From Paenibacillus_AB hodogayensis (GTDB lineage Bacteria > Bacillota > Bacilli > Paenibacillales > NBRC-103111), in assembly GCF_039536325.1 (NCBI RefSeq), contig NZ_BAAAYO010000002.1:744001-808000 (forward strand): DNA of 64,000 nt, given 5' to 3'. The notes beneath the pieces are model-generated. The model saw nothing but the letters and a program-made list of their open reading frames with translations, searched no databases and was not told the DNA's origin. Of this stretch, positions 42,772-52,098 are shown one piece after another. Made by a program: the position numbers and the translations under genes. Positions within the stretch are counted from its first letter, which is position 1, and every line of letters starts with the position of its first letter.

Positions 42772-44220
42772 TCATCCCCCGTCTTGATTCGGGTAAGGAG
42801 GAACATAGGCGGAGCGCCCCTGTGCGGCCGTGCCGGCCAAGTCGATCTGGCCCAAGCCGCTAACTGGCTCGCGGGAGCCGTCGCGGGCCGGGTCGGCATA
42901 CTGCGCGAACCAGTTCGCCAGCTGCCCGCGCAGCTCGATCAGACGGGCAGCGATGTCTGGCTGCCTCTCCGGCCACGCCCCTTCGGCCAAATTGCGGCGT
43001 TCCCCGGGGTCGGCAGCCAGATCATACAGCTCATGCGGGCCGTACGGATAGCGATGCACATATTTCCAGTTTTTGCTGCGGATCATGCGAACGGGACCGT
43101 ACTCATCATAGATGACAACGTGCTCCCGCGACGCCCCCTCGCGGCCCTCCAGCAATTCCAAAAAGCTCCTGCCCGGCAGCCGCGCCACTTCGGTCTCCGG
43201 CAGCGGAAGGCCGACATAGGCAAGAAGCGTCGGCATGAAGTCGTAGCCGCTCACCAGCTCGTCGCAGACGCGTCCTTGCGGAATGCGCCCGGGCTGGCTG
43301 AACAGAGCCGGCACCTTGACCGAGGTATCGAACATATTGAGCGGGAACGTGCCGTTGCCTTTGCCCCAAATGCCGTGATGACCGCAGTTGAAGCCATTGT
43401 CGCTTAGAAAGCAGATAAGCGTTCGCTCGCGCAGTCCGGCATCGTCCAGATAGTCCAGAATGCGGCCGATCTGCTCGTCCATCGCCGTTACCGCGGCGAA
43501 GTAGCCCTTCAGGTTTTCGCGCGGATCGTCGGCCCATGGCGCCGTGCGGATCGACCAAGGATGCTTCGGCTCCTGGGGGCAGGATTCGAAGGGGCAATCG
43601 GCGTAAGCGTCGACCAGCTCCTTCGGATGGCTGTCGATCCACGGGCTATGCGGAGCGGTGTAGTGGACGCCGAGGTAGAAGGGAGTGCCCCCATCCTGTC
43701 GCGATAAAAAATCCAGCGCGTCGCTCGTAATTTCCTCGGTGAGATAGCCCGGCTCCGTGACCGGCCGGCCGTCCCGGATCATCGAGGCCCCGTAATAGGG
43801 GCCGCCTCCCGCTTGATGCACATACCAATGGGAAAAGCCCTTTTGCGGTGCTGCGCTGTCTCCGAGGTGCCATTTGCCGCTAAGGCCGCACGTATATCCG
43901 GCGGCGGCCAGCAGCTCCGTGTAAGCAATCTGCCCTTGCAGGTACTGAATCGGACGCTCGCCCGCATTGCCTTCGCGAATCCAGTCGTGCACGCCGTGCT
44001 GCGACGGAATTTGTCCGGTCAGCAGGGAAGCTCGGGCCGGAGAGCATACGGGCGAGGTGCAGAAGAAACTGCTGAAGCGGGTTCCTTCCGCGGCCAGACG
44101 ATCCAGGTTGGGCGTGCGAATTTCCGGGTTTCCGGCGCAGCCCATCGCCCAGGCGCCCTGATCATCGCTTAGAATAAAGACGATATTCGGCTGCTTATTC
44201 TCAGGAGTGGAGTGGCTCAT
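42772..44220 (-). CDS. Cytoplasmic sulfatase
   Basis: Type I sulfatase of 482 residues. NIVFILSDDQG (D19, D20) binds Ca/Mg. VCSPARASLLTGQIPSQHG holds the formylglycine site C59-x-P-x-R63, a Cys-type site. LSGKWHLG and FLSDNGFNCGHHG complete the active site. No signal peptide is present, so it acts on imported sulfated sugars. Its ATG overlaps the stop of the sugar-binding lipoprotein gene (ATGA), making it the last gene of the uptake operon. A weak hairpin (42749-42775) follows. The enzyme maturing Cys to formylglycine is not in the window. The substrate may be sulfated oligosaccharides (inference). Confidence 0.9.
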   Translation of the reverse strand: MSHSTPENKQPNIVFILSDDQGAWAMGCAGNPEIRTPNLDRLAAEGTRFSSFFCTSPVCSPARASLLTGQIPSQHGVHDWIREGNAGERPIQYLQGQIAYTELLAAAGYTCGLSGKWHLGDSAAPQKGFSHWYVHQAGGGPYYGASMIRDGRPVTEPGYLTEEITSDALDFLSRQDGGTPFYLGVHYTAPHSPWIDSHPKELVDAYADCPFESCPQEPKHPWSIRTAPWADDPRENLKGYFAAVTAMDEQIGRILDYLDDAGLRERTLICFLSDNGFNCGHHGIWGKGNGTFPLNMFDTSVKVPALFSQPGRIPQGRVCDELVSGYDFMPTLLAYVGLPLPETEVARLPGRSFLELLEGREGASREHVVIYDEYGPVRMIRSKNWKYVHRYPYGPHELYDLAADPGERRNLAEGAWPERQPDIAARLIELRGQLANWFAQYADPARDGSREPVSGLGQIDLAGTAAQGRSAYVPPYPNQDGG

Positions 44221-45743
44221 TTTTTCTTTTGCGCCTCGTATTCCTTGGCCACGGCGGCCAGCACTTTTTCCCCGCCCTGCTCGCGCCACTTCTTGGACAG
44301 CTCGGCGAGGCCGGCGTCAATCTCTCTCTTTCCGATCAAGATATCGATGTAGTATTGATTGAACAGTTCATTAAGTACGCCGCCCAGCTCCACTTCTTCA
44401 TTCGTCGTATTGTTCGTCAAGTTCGGCACGATATTCTCGGTGGCGATCTTCACCGACTCGCGGGCTCTGACGATTTGCGGCTCGGCCTGCGGTAAGTAGT
44501 TCTCGGTCAGCGGGTAGACGACGCTTCCCCAAGCGAGCGGGTGGGACCAGCCGTTCGGATCGAACGCATCCTTTGCCCGTTCCTCTTCGTTATAGACGAT
44601 TTTATCTCCATCCTTCGTATAATGGATGCCCTCGATCCCGAGCTCCAGCAGAGAGCGGCCTTCGCTGGAAAGCATGAATTCGATGAACTCCGCCGCCCGC
44701 TTCGGATTGGCCGCATGCTTGGTAACGGCGGTGAACAGGCCGCTTTTCGGCGCTATATTCATGCCGCGCTTCCCGTTAGGTCCGGCCGGAGGCGCGGCGA
44801 AGCCCAGCTTGCCCTGCGGGTTGACCTTCTGCAGATTCGTTTCCAGCCTGTTCAGATTTCGGAAAAGAGGAGCTCCCATGACCCCGGCCTTGCCCTGGTA
44901 ATATTTCTCTTCGCGCTTCTGGGTGTCATTGAGCAGGAATTCCGGATCGATCAGCTTCTCATCCCATAGCTTGCGCAAATAAGTCAAGCCCTGCTTAAAG
45001 GCCGGGTGCTCGAAGATCGGGGCCGGCTTGCCCTTCTCGTCCAACACCCAGTCGCCGTGCGGCAGTCCGTAGGCGAAGTGGACAAAGTTGAACGACGTGT
45101 TATAGCCGGCCGTCTTCTGGGCGGTAAAGCCATAGGCGTCATTTTTGCCGGTGCGGTTCGGGTCCTGCGTCTTAAACGCCTTGAGCACTTCGTAAAATTC
45201 ATCGAGCGTCTGCGGCGGCTTGAGGCCCAATGCTTCCAGCCAGTCCGCCCGGTAGGTCATCGTGACGTTGGACTGCTCCTCAATGAACGGATAACCGTAA
45301 AATTTGCCGTCTACCGCGGTCCAGCTGTATCTGCCCTCCAGACGGTTTTTTAGCGTGGGCAGAGAAGGCAAATAGTCGTTCAGAGGCACGATCAACCCCT
45401 GATCGATCCATTGGTTGACGGACGTAGACGGATAATTGATCGTGACCACATCCGGCAGATCGCCGGAAGCCATCGCCACGTTGATTTTTTCGAAGTTGTT
45501 CTCCAGCACGGTTTGGACCTTGAGCTTGATCTTGAGCCGCTTCTCGATTTCCGCGATGATTCGGTTATCCGGCTTCATGGCGTCAGCCTTTACGGCGCCC
45601 GGCGTCAAAAACAGGATGTTGACGACCTCATTGGGATCGGATTGCGGGGCGGGAGTCGCCGATTTCCCATTGCTGCAGCCGACGGCTCCGACAGTTAGCG
45701 TGGCGATCAAGACAGGCAGCGTGGCTCTTTTCAGTTTGTTCAT
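44217..45743 (-). CDS. Sugar ABC transporter substrate-binding lipoprotein (LplA type)
   Basis: Lipoprotein of 508 residues; lipobox AVGC with Cys23. It has the long LplA/YtcQ-type architecture: VVNILFLTPGAVKADAMKPDNRIIAEIEKRLKIKLKVQTV, ASGDLPDVVTINYP and RADWLEALGLKPPQTLDEFYEVLKAFKTQDPNRTGKND. These proteins deliver oligosaccharides to LplB/LplC-type permeases, whose genes lie directly upstream. Its stop overlaps the sulfatase start. Together they suggest capture of sulfated oligosaccharides, import, then intracellular desulfation. Confidence 0.93.
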   Translation of the reverse strand: MNKLKRATLPVLIATLTVGAVGCSNGKSATPAPQSDPNEVVNILFLTPGAVKADAMKPDNRIIAEIEKRLKIKLKVQTVLENNFEKINVAMASGDLPDVVTINYPSTSVNQWIDQGLIVPLNDYLPSLPTLKNRLEGRYSWTAVDGKFYGYPFIEEQSNVTMTYRADWLEALGLKPPQTLDEFYEVLKAFKTQDPNRTGKNDAYGFTAQKTAGYNTSFNFVHFAYGLPHGDWVLDEKGKPAPIFEHPAFKQGLTYLRKLWDEKLIDPEFLLNDTQKREEKYYQGKAGVMGAPLFRNLNRLETNLQKVNPQGKLGFAAPPAGPNGKRGMNIAPKSGLFTAVTKHAANPKRAAEFIEFMLSSEGRSLLELGIEGIHYTKDGDKIVYNEEERAKDAFDPNGWSHPLAWGSVVYPLTENYLPQAEPQIVRARESVKIATENIVPNLTNNTTNEEVELGGVLNELFNQYYIDILIGKREIDAGLAELSKKWREQGGEKVLAAVAKEYEAQKKK

Positions 45744-45791
45744 GATGAGATCAAATTCCTTTCTGTATGGGTTTCAATGCGTGTGAAGCTT

Positions 45792-46658
45792 CTACTCCTT
45801 AACGGCGCCAAGCGTGGCGCCCTGCACGAAATATCTTTGAAAAAACGGATAAATCAGCATGACCGGGATGACGGAAATCATGATGGTGGCCATTTTGATG
45901 GCTTTACCCATCAGGAACAGGCTGTCGTCGCCCGTTTGCGCCGCTGCGCCGTTGTCCATCAGCATCGCGCGCAGGAACAGCTGGAGAGGCCACAGCCTTT
46001 GATCGACGATGTACATGACAGCGGTGAAAAACTCGTTCCATTGCGCCACCGCATAAAACAGCGACACCGTAGCGACGGCAGGCATGGACAAGGGAAGCAC
46101 GACCCGGATCAAAATGCCCGGATCGCTGCAGCCGTCCAGCCGCGCCGACTCCTCCAGCTCCTCGGGAATGGATTCGAAAAAATTGCGCATGAGGATCAAA
46201 TTGTACGTGTGAATCGCACCGGGAATAATCATCGCCCAGATCGAATTCATCATCCCCAACTGCTTGACGACCAGATAGGCCGGGATAATGCCCCCGCTGA
46301 ACATCATGGTGAATACAATGGCGAACATGATGGAGCGCCCGCCGGGCAGCGATTTCTTGCTGAGCGCATACGCGGCCAGCGTGGTGGCGATCATGCTGAT
46401 CAGCGTCGCCAGGACGGTAACGATGACACTGGTTCTATAGGACAACCACAGCTGCTTGATCGACAGGATGTGCCGGTAAGCCTCGAAGGTGACCGTCCGC
46501 GGAAACAGGTGCAGGCTCGTCGACAACGACTCCTTCAGAGGGGTGATAGACACGACAAAGGAATCCCAGAACGGATACAGGGTGACAAGAGACAGCATCA
46601 GCAAAACGACCGTGTTTACAAAGTCGAACAGCCGGCTGCCGTGTTTTACTTGGTTCAT
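45792..46658 (-). CDS. Sugar ABC transporter permease, LplC/YtcP type
   Basis: Permease of 288 residues with six TM helices; starts with FDFVNTVVLLMLSLVTLYPFWDSFVVSITPLKESL as in LplC/YtcP. The EAA loop reads EELEESARLDGCSDPGILIRVVLPLSMPAVA and contacts the ATPase, which is shared and unlinked in this family. RBS GGAGAG lies upstream. Pairs with the LplB-type permease. Confidence 0.93.
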   Translation of the reverse strand: MNQVKHGSRLFDFVNTVVLLMLSLVTLYPFWDSFVVSITPLKESLSTSLHLFPRTVTFEAYRHILSIKQLWLSYRTSVIVTVLATLISMIATTLAAYALSKKSLPGGRSIMFAIVFTMMFSGGIIPAYLVVKQLGMMNSIWAMIIPGAIHTYNLILMRNFFESIPEELEESARLDGCSDPGILIRVVLPLSMPAVATVSLFYAVAQWNEFFTAVMYIVDQRLWPLQLFLRAMLMDNGAAAQTGDDSLFLMGKAIKMATIMISVIPVMLIYPFFQRYFVQGATLGAVKE

Positions 46659-46752
46659 ACCAGCTCCAGCTCTCCTTGCTTGCGTGGTGGCGGGGACGCG
46701 GCAGGTCCGGTAATCCGTGACCGACGTCGCCGGCTTCTATTTCCGCATATCG

Positions 46753-47733
46753 CTAATAGACACCGCGTTCCCCCATGGCTCGGGCCAGCCAGTTGGCGAC
46801 CACCAGCAGCGCGAAATTGATGACGGATTTGAACAGGCCGACAGCGGCGGCAAGGCTGTATCGTCCTTCGGTCAGCCCGATCCGGTATACGTAGGTATCG
46901 ATAATATCCGATACGCGGTACACGCCGGGATGATACAGGACATAAATTTGCTCGAAGCCGGCCTGCATCATGCTGCCGATCCGCAGGATGAGCAGGATGA
47001 CGATCGTGCTGCGGATGCAGGGCAGCGTGATATGCCAGATCCTCCTCCAGCGGTTCGCCCCATCGATGAAGGCCGCCTCGTACAGCTGAGGGTTCACGCC
47101 GGCGAGCGCAGCCATGTAAACGATGGTGTTCCAGCCGAATTCCTTCCAAATCATCGAGGATACGAGCGTTCCGCGGAAGTAGCTTTCATCGGTCAAAAAT
47201 CCGATCGGCTGCAAGCCTGCATCGCGAAGCAATTGATTGATAAAGCCGCTGTCGATGGACAGCATGTTGACGAGAAGGCCTCCCATAATGATCCAGGAAA
47301 TGAAGTGCGGCAAATAAATCACGGTCTGAACCCAGCGCTTGAACAGCAGGACACGGACCTCATTCATCAGAATGGCGACAATGAGCGGCAGCGGAAAACC
47401 GAAGATCAGCCGATACAGACTGATGATGATCGTATTGGTGAAAATTTGCCAAAACTTATCCAGGCTGAACAAATACGCAAAATGCTCGAAACCGACCCAT
47501 GGACTGCCGAGAATGCCTTTGGCAAGCTTAAACTGTTTGAAAGCGATGAGCGCCCCGTACATCGTGTAATAATGAAAGATCAGATAGTAGGCGATGGCGG
47601 GCAGCAGCATCAAATAAAAATAGCGGTGGCGGAAAACGGTCTTCCAGCGCTTTTTTCCGGAAGCGCGCGGGCCGGACGGCACGACGGCATGTTCGCCGGA
47701 GCTTATGGCGGTTTCCGCAAGAGACTGCGGCAA
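46753..47733 (-). CDS. Sugar ABC transporter permease, LplB/YteP type
   Basis: Permease of 326 residues with six TM helices. Typical start RHRYFYLMLLPAIAYYLIFHYYTMYGALIAFKQF and EAA loop NPQLYEAAFIDGANRWRRIWHITLPCI. The start is a TTG behind AGGAGGGGGG. It is the first transporter gene of the operon, downstream of the AraC-type sensor regulator; the 145-base gap before it should hold the operon promoter, where no consensus boxes were recognised. Confidence 0.92.
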   Translation of the reverse strand: MPQSLAETAISSGEHAVVPSGPRASGKKRWKTVFRHRYFYLMLLPAIAYYLIFHYYTMYGALIAFKQFKLAKGILGSPWVGFEHFAYLFSLDKFWQIFTNTIIISLYRLIFGFPLPLIVAILMNEVRVLLFKRWVQTVIYLPHFISWIIMGGLLVNMLSIDSGFINQLLRDAGLQPIGFLTDESYFRGTLVSSMIWKEFGWNTIVYMAALAGVNPQLYEAAFIDGANRWRRIWHITLPCIRSTIVILLILRIGSMMQAGFEQIYVLYHPGVYRVSDIIDTYVYRIGLTEGRYSLAAAVGLFKSVINFALLVVANWLARAMGERGVY

Positions 47734-47878
47734 AATCCCCCCTCCTTTCTTGTTTAGTTATCCTATAGGAATAATCATAGAAAGGAAGGGGACGGCGGAC
47801 AAGTCGCAAATTTCGTCATCCGTCCGAATAACGGGGAAAAGGCGGGTTTCATCTTTTGGAAAAGGTGTCATTTTCGGT

Positions 47879-50224
47879 TTAGAAGATGCCCGGAGCGTTG
47901 TCCAGCCGCTCCAGCACGGCTTGTTTGCGGTATTCGCTCGGGGTGAGGTTGATATGTTTGCGGAACGTGCGAAACAGGTTCTGCTTATGACCGAAGCCTG
48001 TCTGCTCCGCAATGGAAGCCACAGACTCATCGGTTTCGGTCAGCAGCCGGCATGCTTCCCGGAAGCGTATATCCGTCAAGTAGTCGACAAAAGCGGTACC
48101 GGTCACTTCCTTAAACAGCTTGGAGATGTACTGCTGGTTCATGAGGGACAGATCGGCCAATGTCTGCAGGCTAAGCGGTTCCCTGAAGTGCTCCTCCACA
48201 TAGAGGACTAGCTTGCGTACGATATCATGGTTATTGAGCTTGCGTTTATTTTGCAGCTCTAGCGAGGTGTCGGCGAGCAGCCGGGCAAACCAGTCGCGCA
48301 GCTCGTCCGGCGTGTACAGACCCGACAAGGCATGCTGCAGCTTCCGGTCTCCATCGCCGCCTTGCTCCTGCTCTCCCGCCAGTTCCATCCGCAGCATCAC
48401 GATGCTGTTGAGCATATGCGAGAGCATCATATTTTTCAGGTTGTAGCCGGCTTCGGTATCCTCACCCAGTTTGCGGATCATCTGCTCCTGGAGCTCCAGC
48501 GCTTCGGGCAGACGGCCTGATTTTAACTCATGGATAATGCGTTCCACTTGCTGACGGTAGTGAACAAGACGGCTGCGATTGGAATGGTTCATTTGCAGGT
48601 CGTCAATCGAGATGATGCTGCCGCTTCCGGCGAACCGCTCATACAAGAGCGCCTCATTGGATTCCCGATACGACAAGGCGATATCGGCCAGCGTATTGCA
48701 GCTTCCGCCGATTCCGATGCTGACAGCCGCCTCCCCAAGCTCGGCGCGCATGGCAGCCATCAACGCGGCCGCAAGCGCTTTGGCCCGACCTGCCGCATCG
48801 ATGCCTTCAACCGGTTCGTCCGGCGCGACGTTCATGATGATGACGTCCTGCTTATGAAAATTGCTTACGTACGCACCGCCCCCGTATCGGGAAAGCAGTG
48901 TCTCGCATAAAGTGCGCATCCGGAAGCGGACTTCGTTGTCCAACTGTTCCCGGTTACCGTCAGAAGAGTCTCCAGCCAAAGCGGGACTCCAGTGGAGGCG
49001 CAAAGCGAGCACGGCAAACGGACCGGGCCCCAGGGCGATCCGGTAGTAGCGCAGCTGCTCCAGCGCCGACTCCTCGTTGGTCACGCTGCCGGTCAAGAGG
49101 TACAGCAGCACATGGTCGCGCATGAGCAGCATTTGCTCTTCGAATTTCACTCTGTACGATTCATTCTCCAGATACAATTGGCTGAACGAGTCGTTAATGT
49201 AGCTGAATTCGTCGGAATAGCGGCCGTTCGTAGCCGGCTTGGCCATACTTGCGGAAATCGTCTGCACCATATGTCGGACAGGACGGTAATAGCGCCTGGA
49301 CACCACGATCATCAGCAGAATGCCGACAAGCAAGCCGGCGAGCGAGATCGACAGCGTCACAACGACCAGTTGTCCGGAATGATTAACCAGCTCCGATCGC
49401 GGCGTCAGGGCCAGATAGGTCCAGCCGTTGAACGAGGAGGTCATGGACGAGACGAGCGTCGGCAAGCCGTCCAGATCGGCAAAGAAGGAACTGTCTCCCG
49501 CCGTATGAATGTGCTCCAGCACCGCCTCCTGGAATGTTGTGCCCAGCAGGCTTTTGTCCTGATAAGAGATAAGCTCGCCGTTTGCATTCACGATGGCGAC
49601 ATTGCCCAGCTTCTGGCTGTTCGTATTGACGATAGCGTTGTACAGGATACTTTCCTTCAGGTTGATGACCAACACGCCGGTAGTTTGACTGTACTGAACC
49701 GGGAAACGGTACAGATAGGTGACCACATGCTCGGATCCCCCCATCGATGACAGCGAACGGGAAGCGATCCAGGCTGAAGAAAGATGCTGATTCAAAAAAG
49801 ATTCGATACTGGCCTTGAACGGAGAAGAATCATAGTCGCTTAGCCCCGAGCCGGAGAGGAGCTTCTGATTCTGAGCGCTGTATAAGTAGACGGAGTGCAA
49901 ATAATTGGAAGAATTGACCCGTTCGCTGAAAAGATCGGATGTTTTTTTCAGGTAGCCAAAATGATCCTCTAGCTTCCAAGGGAATAGGAACGATTTTTGC
50001 ACGTCGACATTCAACGCTAGCGAGTTGGAGATTTGCTGCACTTCCCCTAAAGCCTGCTCAACGATTTTCTTCGTCTGGGCCAGCAGCTCGGCATTCGCTT
50101 CCTGCTTCGTTTCCTGCAGCAGCTGGTTCGTATAGCGGAAAACCATGGCGCCTACGACCATGGCCACGATAAAAACGGCGAGCGTAAGCTGCAACAGCAG
50201 GCGAACAAAGACAGTTTTCTTCAT
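47879..50224 (-). CDS. Membrane-bound AraC-family sensor regulator (YesN/CacheAraC type)
   Basis: One-component membrane regulator of 781 residues. TM helices near 8-30 and about 290-312 flank an extracellular Cache-like domain (about 35-285). A cytoplasmic linker leads to a C-terminal double helix-turn-helix (about 680-775: SLQTLADLSLMNQQYISKLFKEVTG, SVASIAEQTGFGHKQNLFRTFRKHINLTPSEYRKQ). Such proteins sense an extracellular sugar and activate the adjacent lpl-type operon. Its position directly upstream of the permease genes fits that role. Confidence 0.92.
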   Translation of the reverse strand: MKKTVFVRLLLQLTLAVFIVAMVVGAMVFRYTNQLLQETKQEANAELLAQTKKIVEQALGEVQQISNSLALNVDVQKSFLFPWKLEDHFGYLKKTSDLFSERVNSSNYLHSVYLYSAQNQKLLSGSGLSDYDSSPFKASIESFLNQHLSSAWIASRSLSSMGGSEHVVTYLYRFPVQYSQTTGVLVINLKESILYNAIVNTNSQKLGNVAIVNANGELISYQDKSLLGTTFQEAVLEHIHTAGDSSFFADLDGLPTLVSSMTSSFNGWTYLALTPRSELVNHSGQLVVVTLSISLAGLLVGILLMIVVSRRYYRPVRHMVQTISASMAKPATNGRYSDEFSYINDSFSQLYLENESYRVKFEEQMLLMRDHVLLYLLTGSVTNEESALEQLRYYRIALGPGPFAVLALRLHWSPALAGDSSDGNREQLDNEVRFRMRTLCETLLSRYGGGAYVSNFHKQDVIIMNVAPDEPVEGIDAAGRAKALAAALMAAMRAELGEAAVSIGIGGSCNTLADIALSYRESNEALLYERFAGSGSIISIDDLQMNHSNRSRLVHYRQQVERIIHELKSGRLPEALELQEQMIRKLGEDTEAGYNLKNMMLSHMLNSIVMLRMELAGEQEQGGDGDRKLQHALSGLYTPDELRDWFARLLADTSLELQNKRKLNNHDIVRKLVLYVEEHFREPLSLQTLADLSLMNQQYISKLFKEVTGTAFVDYLTDIRFREACRLLTETDESVASIAEQTGFGHKQNLFRTFRKHINLTPSEYRKQAVLERLDNAPGIF

Positions 50225-50273
50225 GGTGTTATTCCCAATCCTTTCGCTTCGCTCCGTTTCTCAGGGGAGAAGG

Positions 50274-50314
50274 TTGCCATTTCAAGTTATAAACATATTA
50301 AACCAATCGGTTTA
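50274..50314 (+). promoter_or_regulatory. VOC-gene promoter overlapped by a TetR-type palindrome
   Basis: TTGCCA (50274-50279) and TATTAA (50296-50301) are 16 bases apart. TAAACC-AATC-GGTTTA (50299-50314) is a perfect 16-base palindrome covering the -10 edge. This is a repression layout; no TetR gene is adjacent. Confidence 0.6.
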
Positions 50315-50429
50315 GTCAGTCAATTTGGGAATTGTAATTTTGCACGGAAGTGGAACACTAAAGAAGGATAATTCAATAGAACCGCCTAATTCATTAAAGA
50401 GTTACAAATCCAATGCGCAGGAGGTAGCC

Positions 50430-50825
50430 ATGGGCAGATTAGTTCATTTTGAGATTCATGTCGATGACATGGAGAGGGCCAAAACGTTTTATGCAGAAGT
50501 ATTCGGATGGACGTTTGAGGACTGGAGCAGTTACGCTGGCATGCCTTATTTCGGAGCTGTGACTGGCGATGCAGATGCGCTTGGAATTAACGGAGCGTTG
50601 ATGAAACGCCGAGGTCCCTCTCCGGATCCAGGCCAGCCTTTAAACGGCTTTGCATGTACGATGGGAGTAGAGGACTATGATTCTACCGAAGCAAAAATTC
50701 TCAAGCATGGGGGTAAGCTCGCATTACCCAAGTACGCCCTTCCCGGTATGGCCTGGCAAGGTTATTACATCGACACAGAAAACAACTTGATTGGCATTCA
50801 TCAACCGGATGCCAACGCAAAATAG
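50430..50825 (+). CDS. VOC-family (glyoxalase-like) protein
   Basis: Protein of 131 residues with one vicinal-oxygen-chelate module: VHFEIHVDDMERAKTFYAEVFGWTFEDW with the metal-binding His, GALMKRRGPSPDPGQPLNGFACTMGVEDYD, and YIDTENNLIGIHQPD. This type resembles the small VOC proteins of unknown substrate, often annotated as glyoxalase or extradiol dioxygenase-like. ATG 50430 follows AGGAGG at five bases; a longer frame from 50325 lacks an RBS. Monocistronic, with a palindromic operator at the promoter and its own terminator. Confidence 0.85.
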   Translation: MGRLVHFEIHVDDMERAKTFYAEVFGWTFEDWSSYAGMPYFGAVTGDADALGINGALMKRRGPSPDPGQPLNGFACTMGVEDYDSTEAKILKHGGKLALPKYALPGMAWQGYYIDTENNLIGIHQPDANAK

Positions 50826-50844
50826 TCACTTTCTTCTCCACAAT

Positions 50845-50880
50845 GAAAACCCAGCCCTTATGCGGACTGGGTTTTCTTTT
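50845..50880. terminator. Terminator between convergent genes
   Basis: AAAACCCAG (50846-50854) pairs with CTGGGTTTT (50867-50875), followed by CTTTT. A-rich bases on the other side make it usable from both directions. Confidence 0.85.
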
Positions 50881-50887
50881 CCCTTTT

Positions 50888-51871
50888 TTAATTCAGATGC
50901 TCATACCCGTCTTTGAATCGCAGCACCCACTCGAAGGAAAGCTGTCCCGCCGAATCGCGGGTAAGCTTCAGTTCCGGATAATCTTTGGCAAACTCGATCG
51001 TATAGAACAACGAGTATTGCGCATACGGCGATGGATCTCCAGCTTTGGCGGTCGGAACGTACCGATCCGGATCGAAGCCGTTGTCGCGGGCAAATTGCTC
51101 CAACGTCACGGAGTTGTCGATTTGACCGGAAGCTCGCGCTACCTTGTAACGATCCTCCATCTCCCCATATTGGCCCGAGCGCGGCGTAGCTTGCCGAGTC
51201 ACATCGATCTCGTCGTACACCGCACCGCCTTTGCGGATTCGAAGCAGCGCCTTCTCCAGTCCGGTTCCCGGTATCCCCAAATCCTTTAATAAAAAGGAAA
51301 AGTCCGCATTCAATCGTTCATTGGAAATCCCGGTGCCCGTACTCGCTTTGACCACACGGTTCCGATACACATCGTCCAGCAGCGGCAACTGGCGCGTCTC
51401 GGCATTCAGTTGCTTCTCCCCTGCGCCACTCCGCTCCCACACGGTCAACTCGTAGTTGTGCTCCAGCGACAGTTCCAGCTCTGTTCCATACTGCATGCCT
51501 CCTTGATGTTCCAGCACCGCCTCCTGCGGCTGGCCCTGATCGTCGCGCTTCAAAGACACTGCAATGACGGCGGAGGACGACACTTCCTTCAACGCAATTT
51601 GCAAACCGACCTTCGCTTTCTTCTGAACCAGATCAGCCTCGGTCAATACATAGTCAAGCCGCTCTACCTTGTCGGCCCGGGCAGTCAGCTCGCGGCTGAT
51701 GCCGTTTACGATCTGGCTCTCCAGCATCTGCACCTGCTGCTGCAGCCTGCGGAGTTCCTCGCCTGTGTTGTTGTCATGGCCGCGAATCTCCGACCTGGTC
51801 GTGTAGCCGACGTATAGCACTGCCAGCATATTGATCACCAGCAACGCCAGAATCGCTTTTGATCTATCCAT
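50888..51871 (-). CDS. Membrane-anchored protein of unknown function
   Basis: Protein of 327 residues. One N-terminal TM helix (AILALLVINMLAVLYVGYTT, about 6-25) is followed by a short coiled coil (TGEELRRLQQQVQMLESQIVNGISREL) and a beta-rich extracytoplasmic part: AVIAVSLKRDDQGQPQEAVL, ELELSLEHNYELTVWER and the ending LSFEWVLRFKDGYEHLN. ATG 51871 is four bases behind AGGAGG; the long upstream extension is rejected. No family was recognised. A single-gene unit; a role in envelope structure or sensing is only a guess. Confidence 0.75.
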   Translation of the reverse strand: MDRSKAILALLVINMLAVLYVGYTTRSEIRGHDNNTGEELRRLQQQVQMLESQIVNGISRELTARADKVERLDYVLTEADLVQKKAKVGLQIALKEVSSSAVIAVSLKRDDQGQPQEAVLEHQGGMQYGTELELSLEHNYELTVWERSGAGEKQLNAETRQLPLLDDVYRNRVVKASTGTGISNERLNADFSFLLKDLGIPGTGLEKALLRIRKGGAVYDEIDVTRQATPRSGQYGEMEDRYKVARASGQIDNSVTLEQFARDNGFDPDRYVPTAKAGDPSPYAQYSLFYTIEFAKDYPELKLTRDSAGQLSFEWVLRFKDGYEHLN

Positions 51872-52006
51872 AGCGCCTCCTAGTTTCATGTACCCTTTTA
51901 CCCATAGTGCCTTATTCAAGCGGGTCCAGTCAAACCTTTCGCAACGAATCGCCTGTTCTGAAGCGTCGCCCGCGGGACACGGAAACAAAAACATCGTATT
52001 ATAAGC

Positions 52007-52041
52007 AAAAAAGCACCGGGACATTCCGCTGCCCAGTGCTT
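52007..52041 (-). terminator. Terminator of the YitT-family gene
   Basis: On the minus strand AAGCACTGGGC pairs with CCCGGTGCTT and is followed by TTTT; located about 58 bases past the stop at 52099. Confidence 0.82.
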
Positions 52042-52098
52042 CCTCTGTATGGTGGCCATTGTGGCGCTGCTTTGAACGAACGCCATCGCGAACTCCGT

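Noticed and set aside
46659..46752. Missing gene between the two permeases
   Set aside because: The 94-base gap has no convincing ORF; it only carries the RBS region of the downstream permease.
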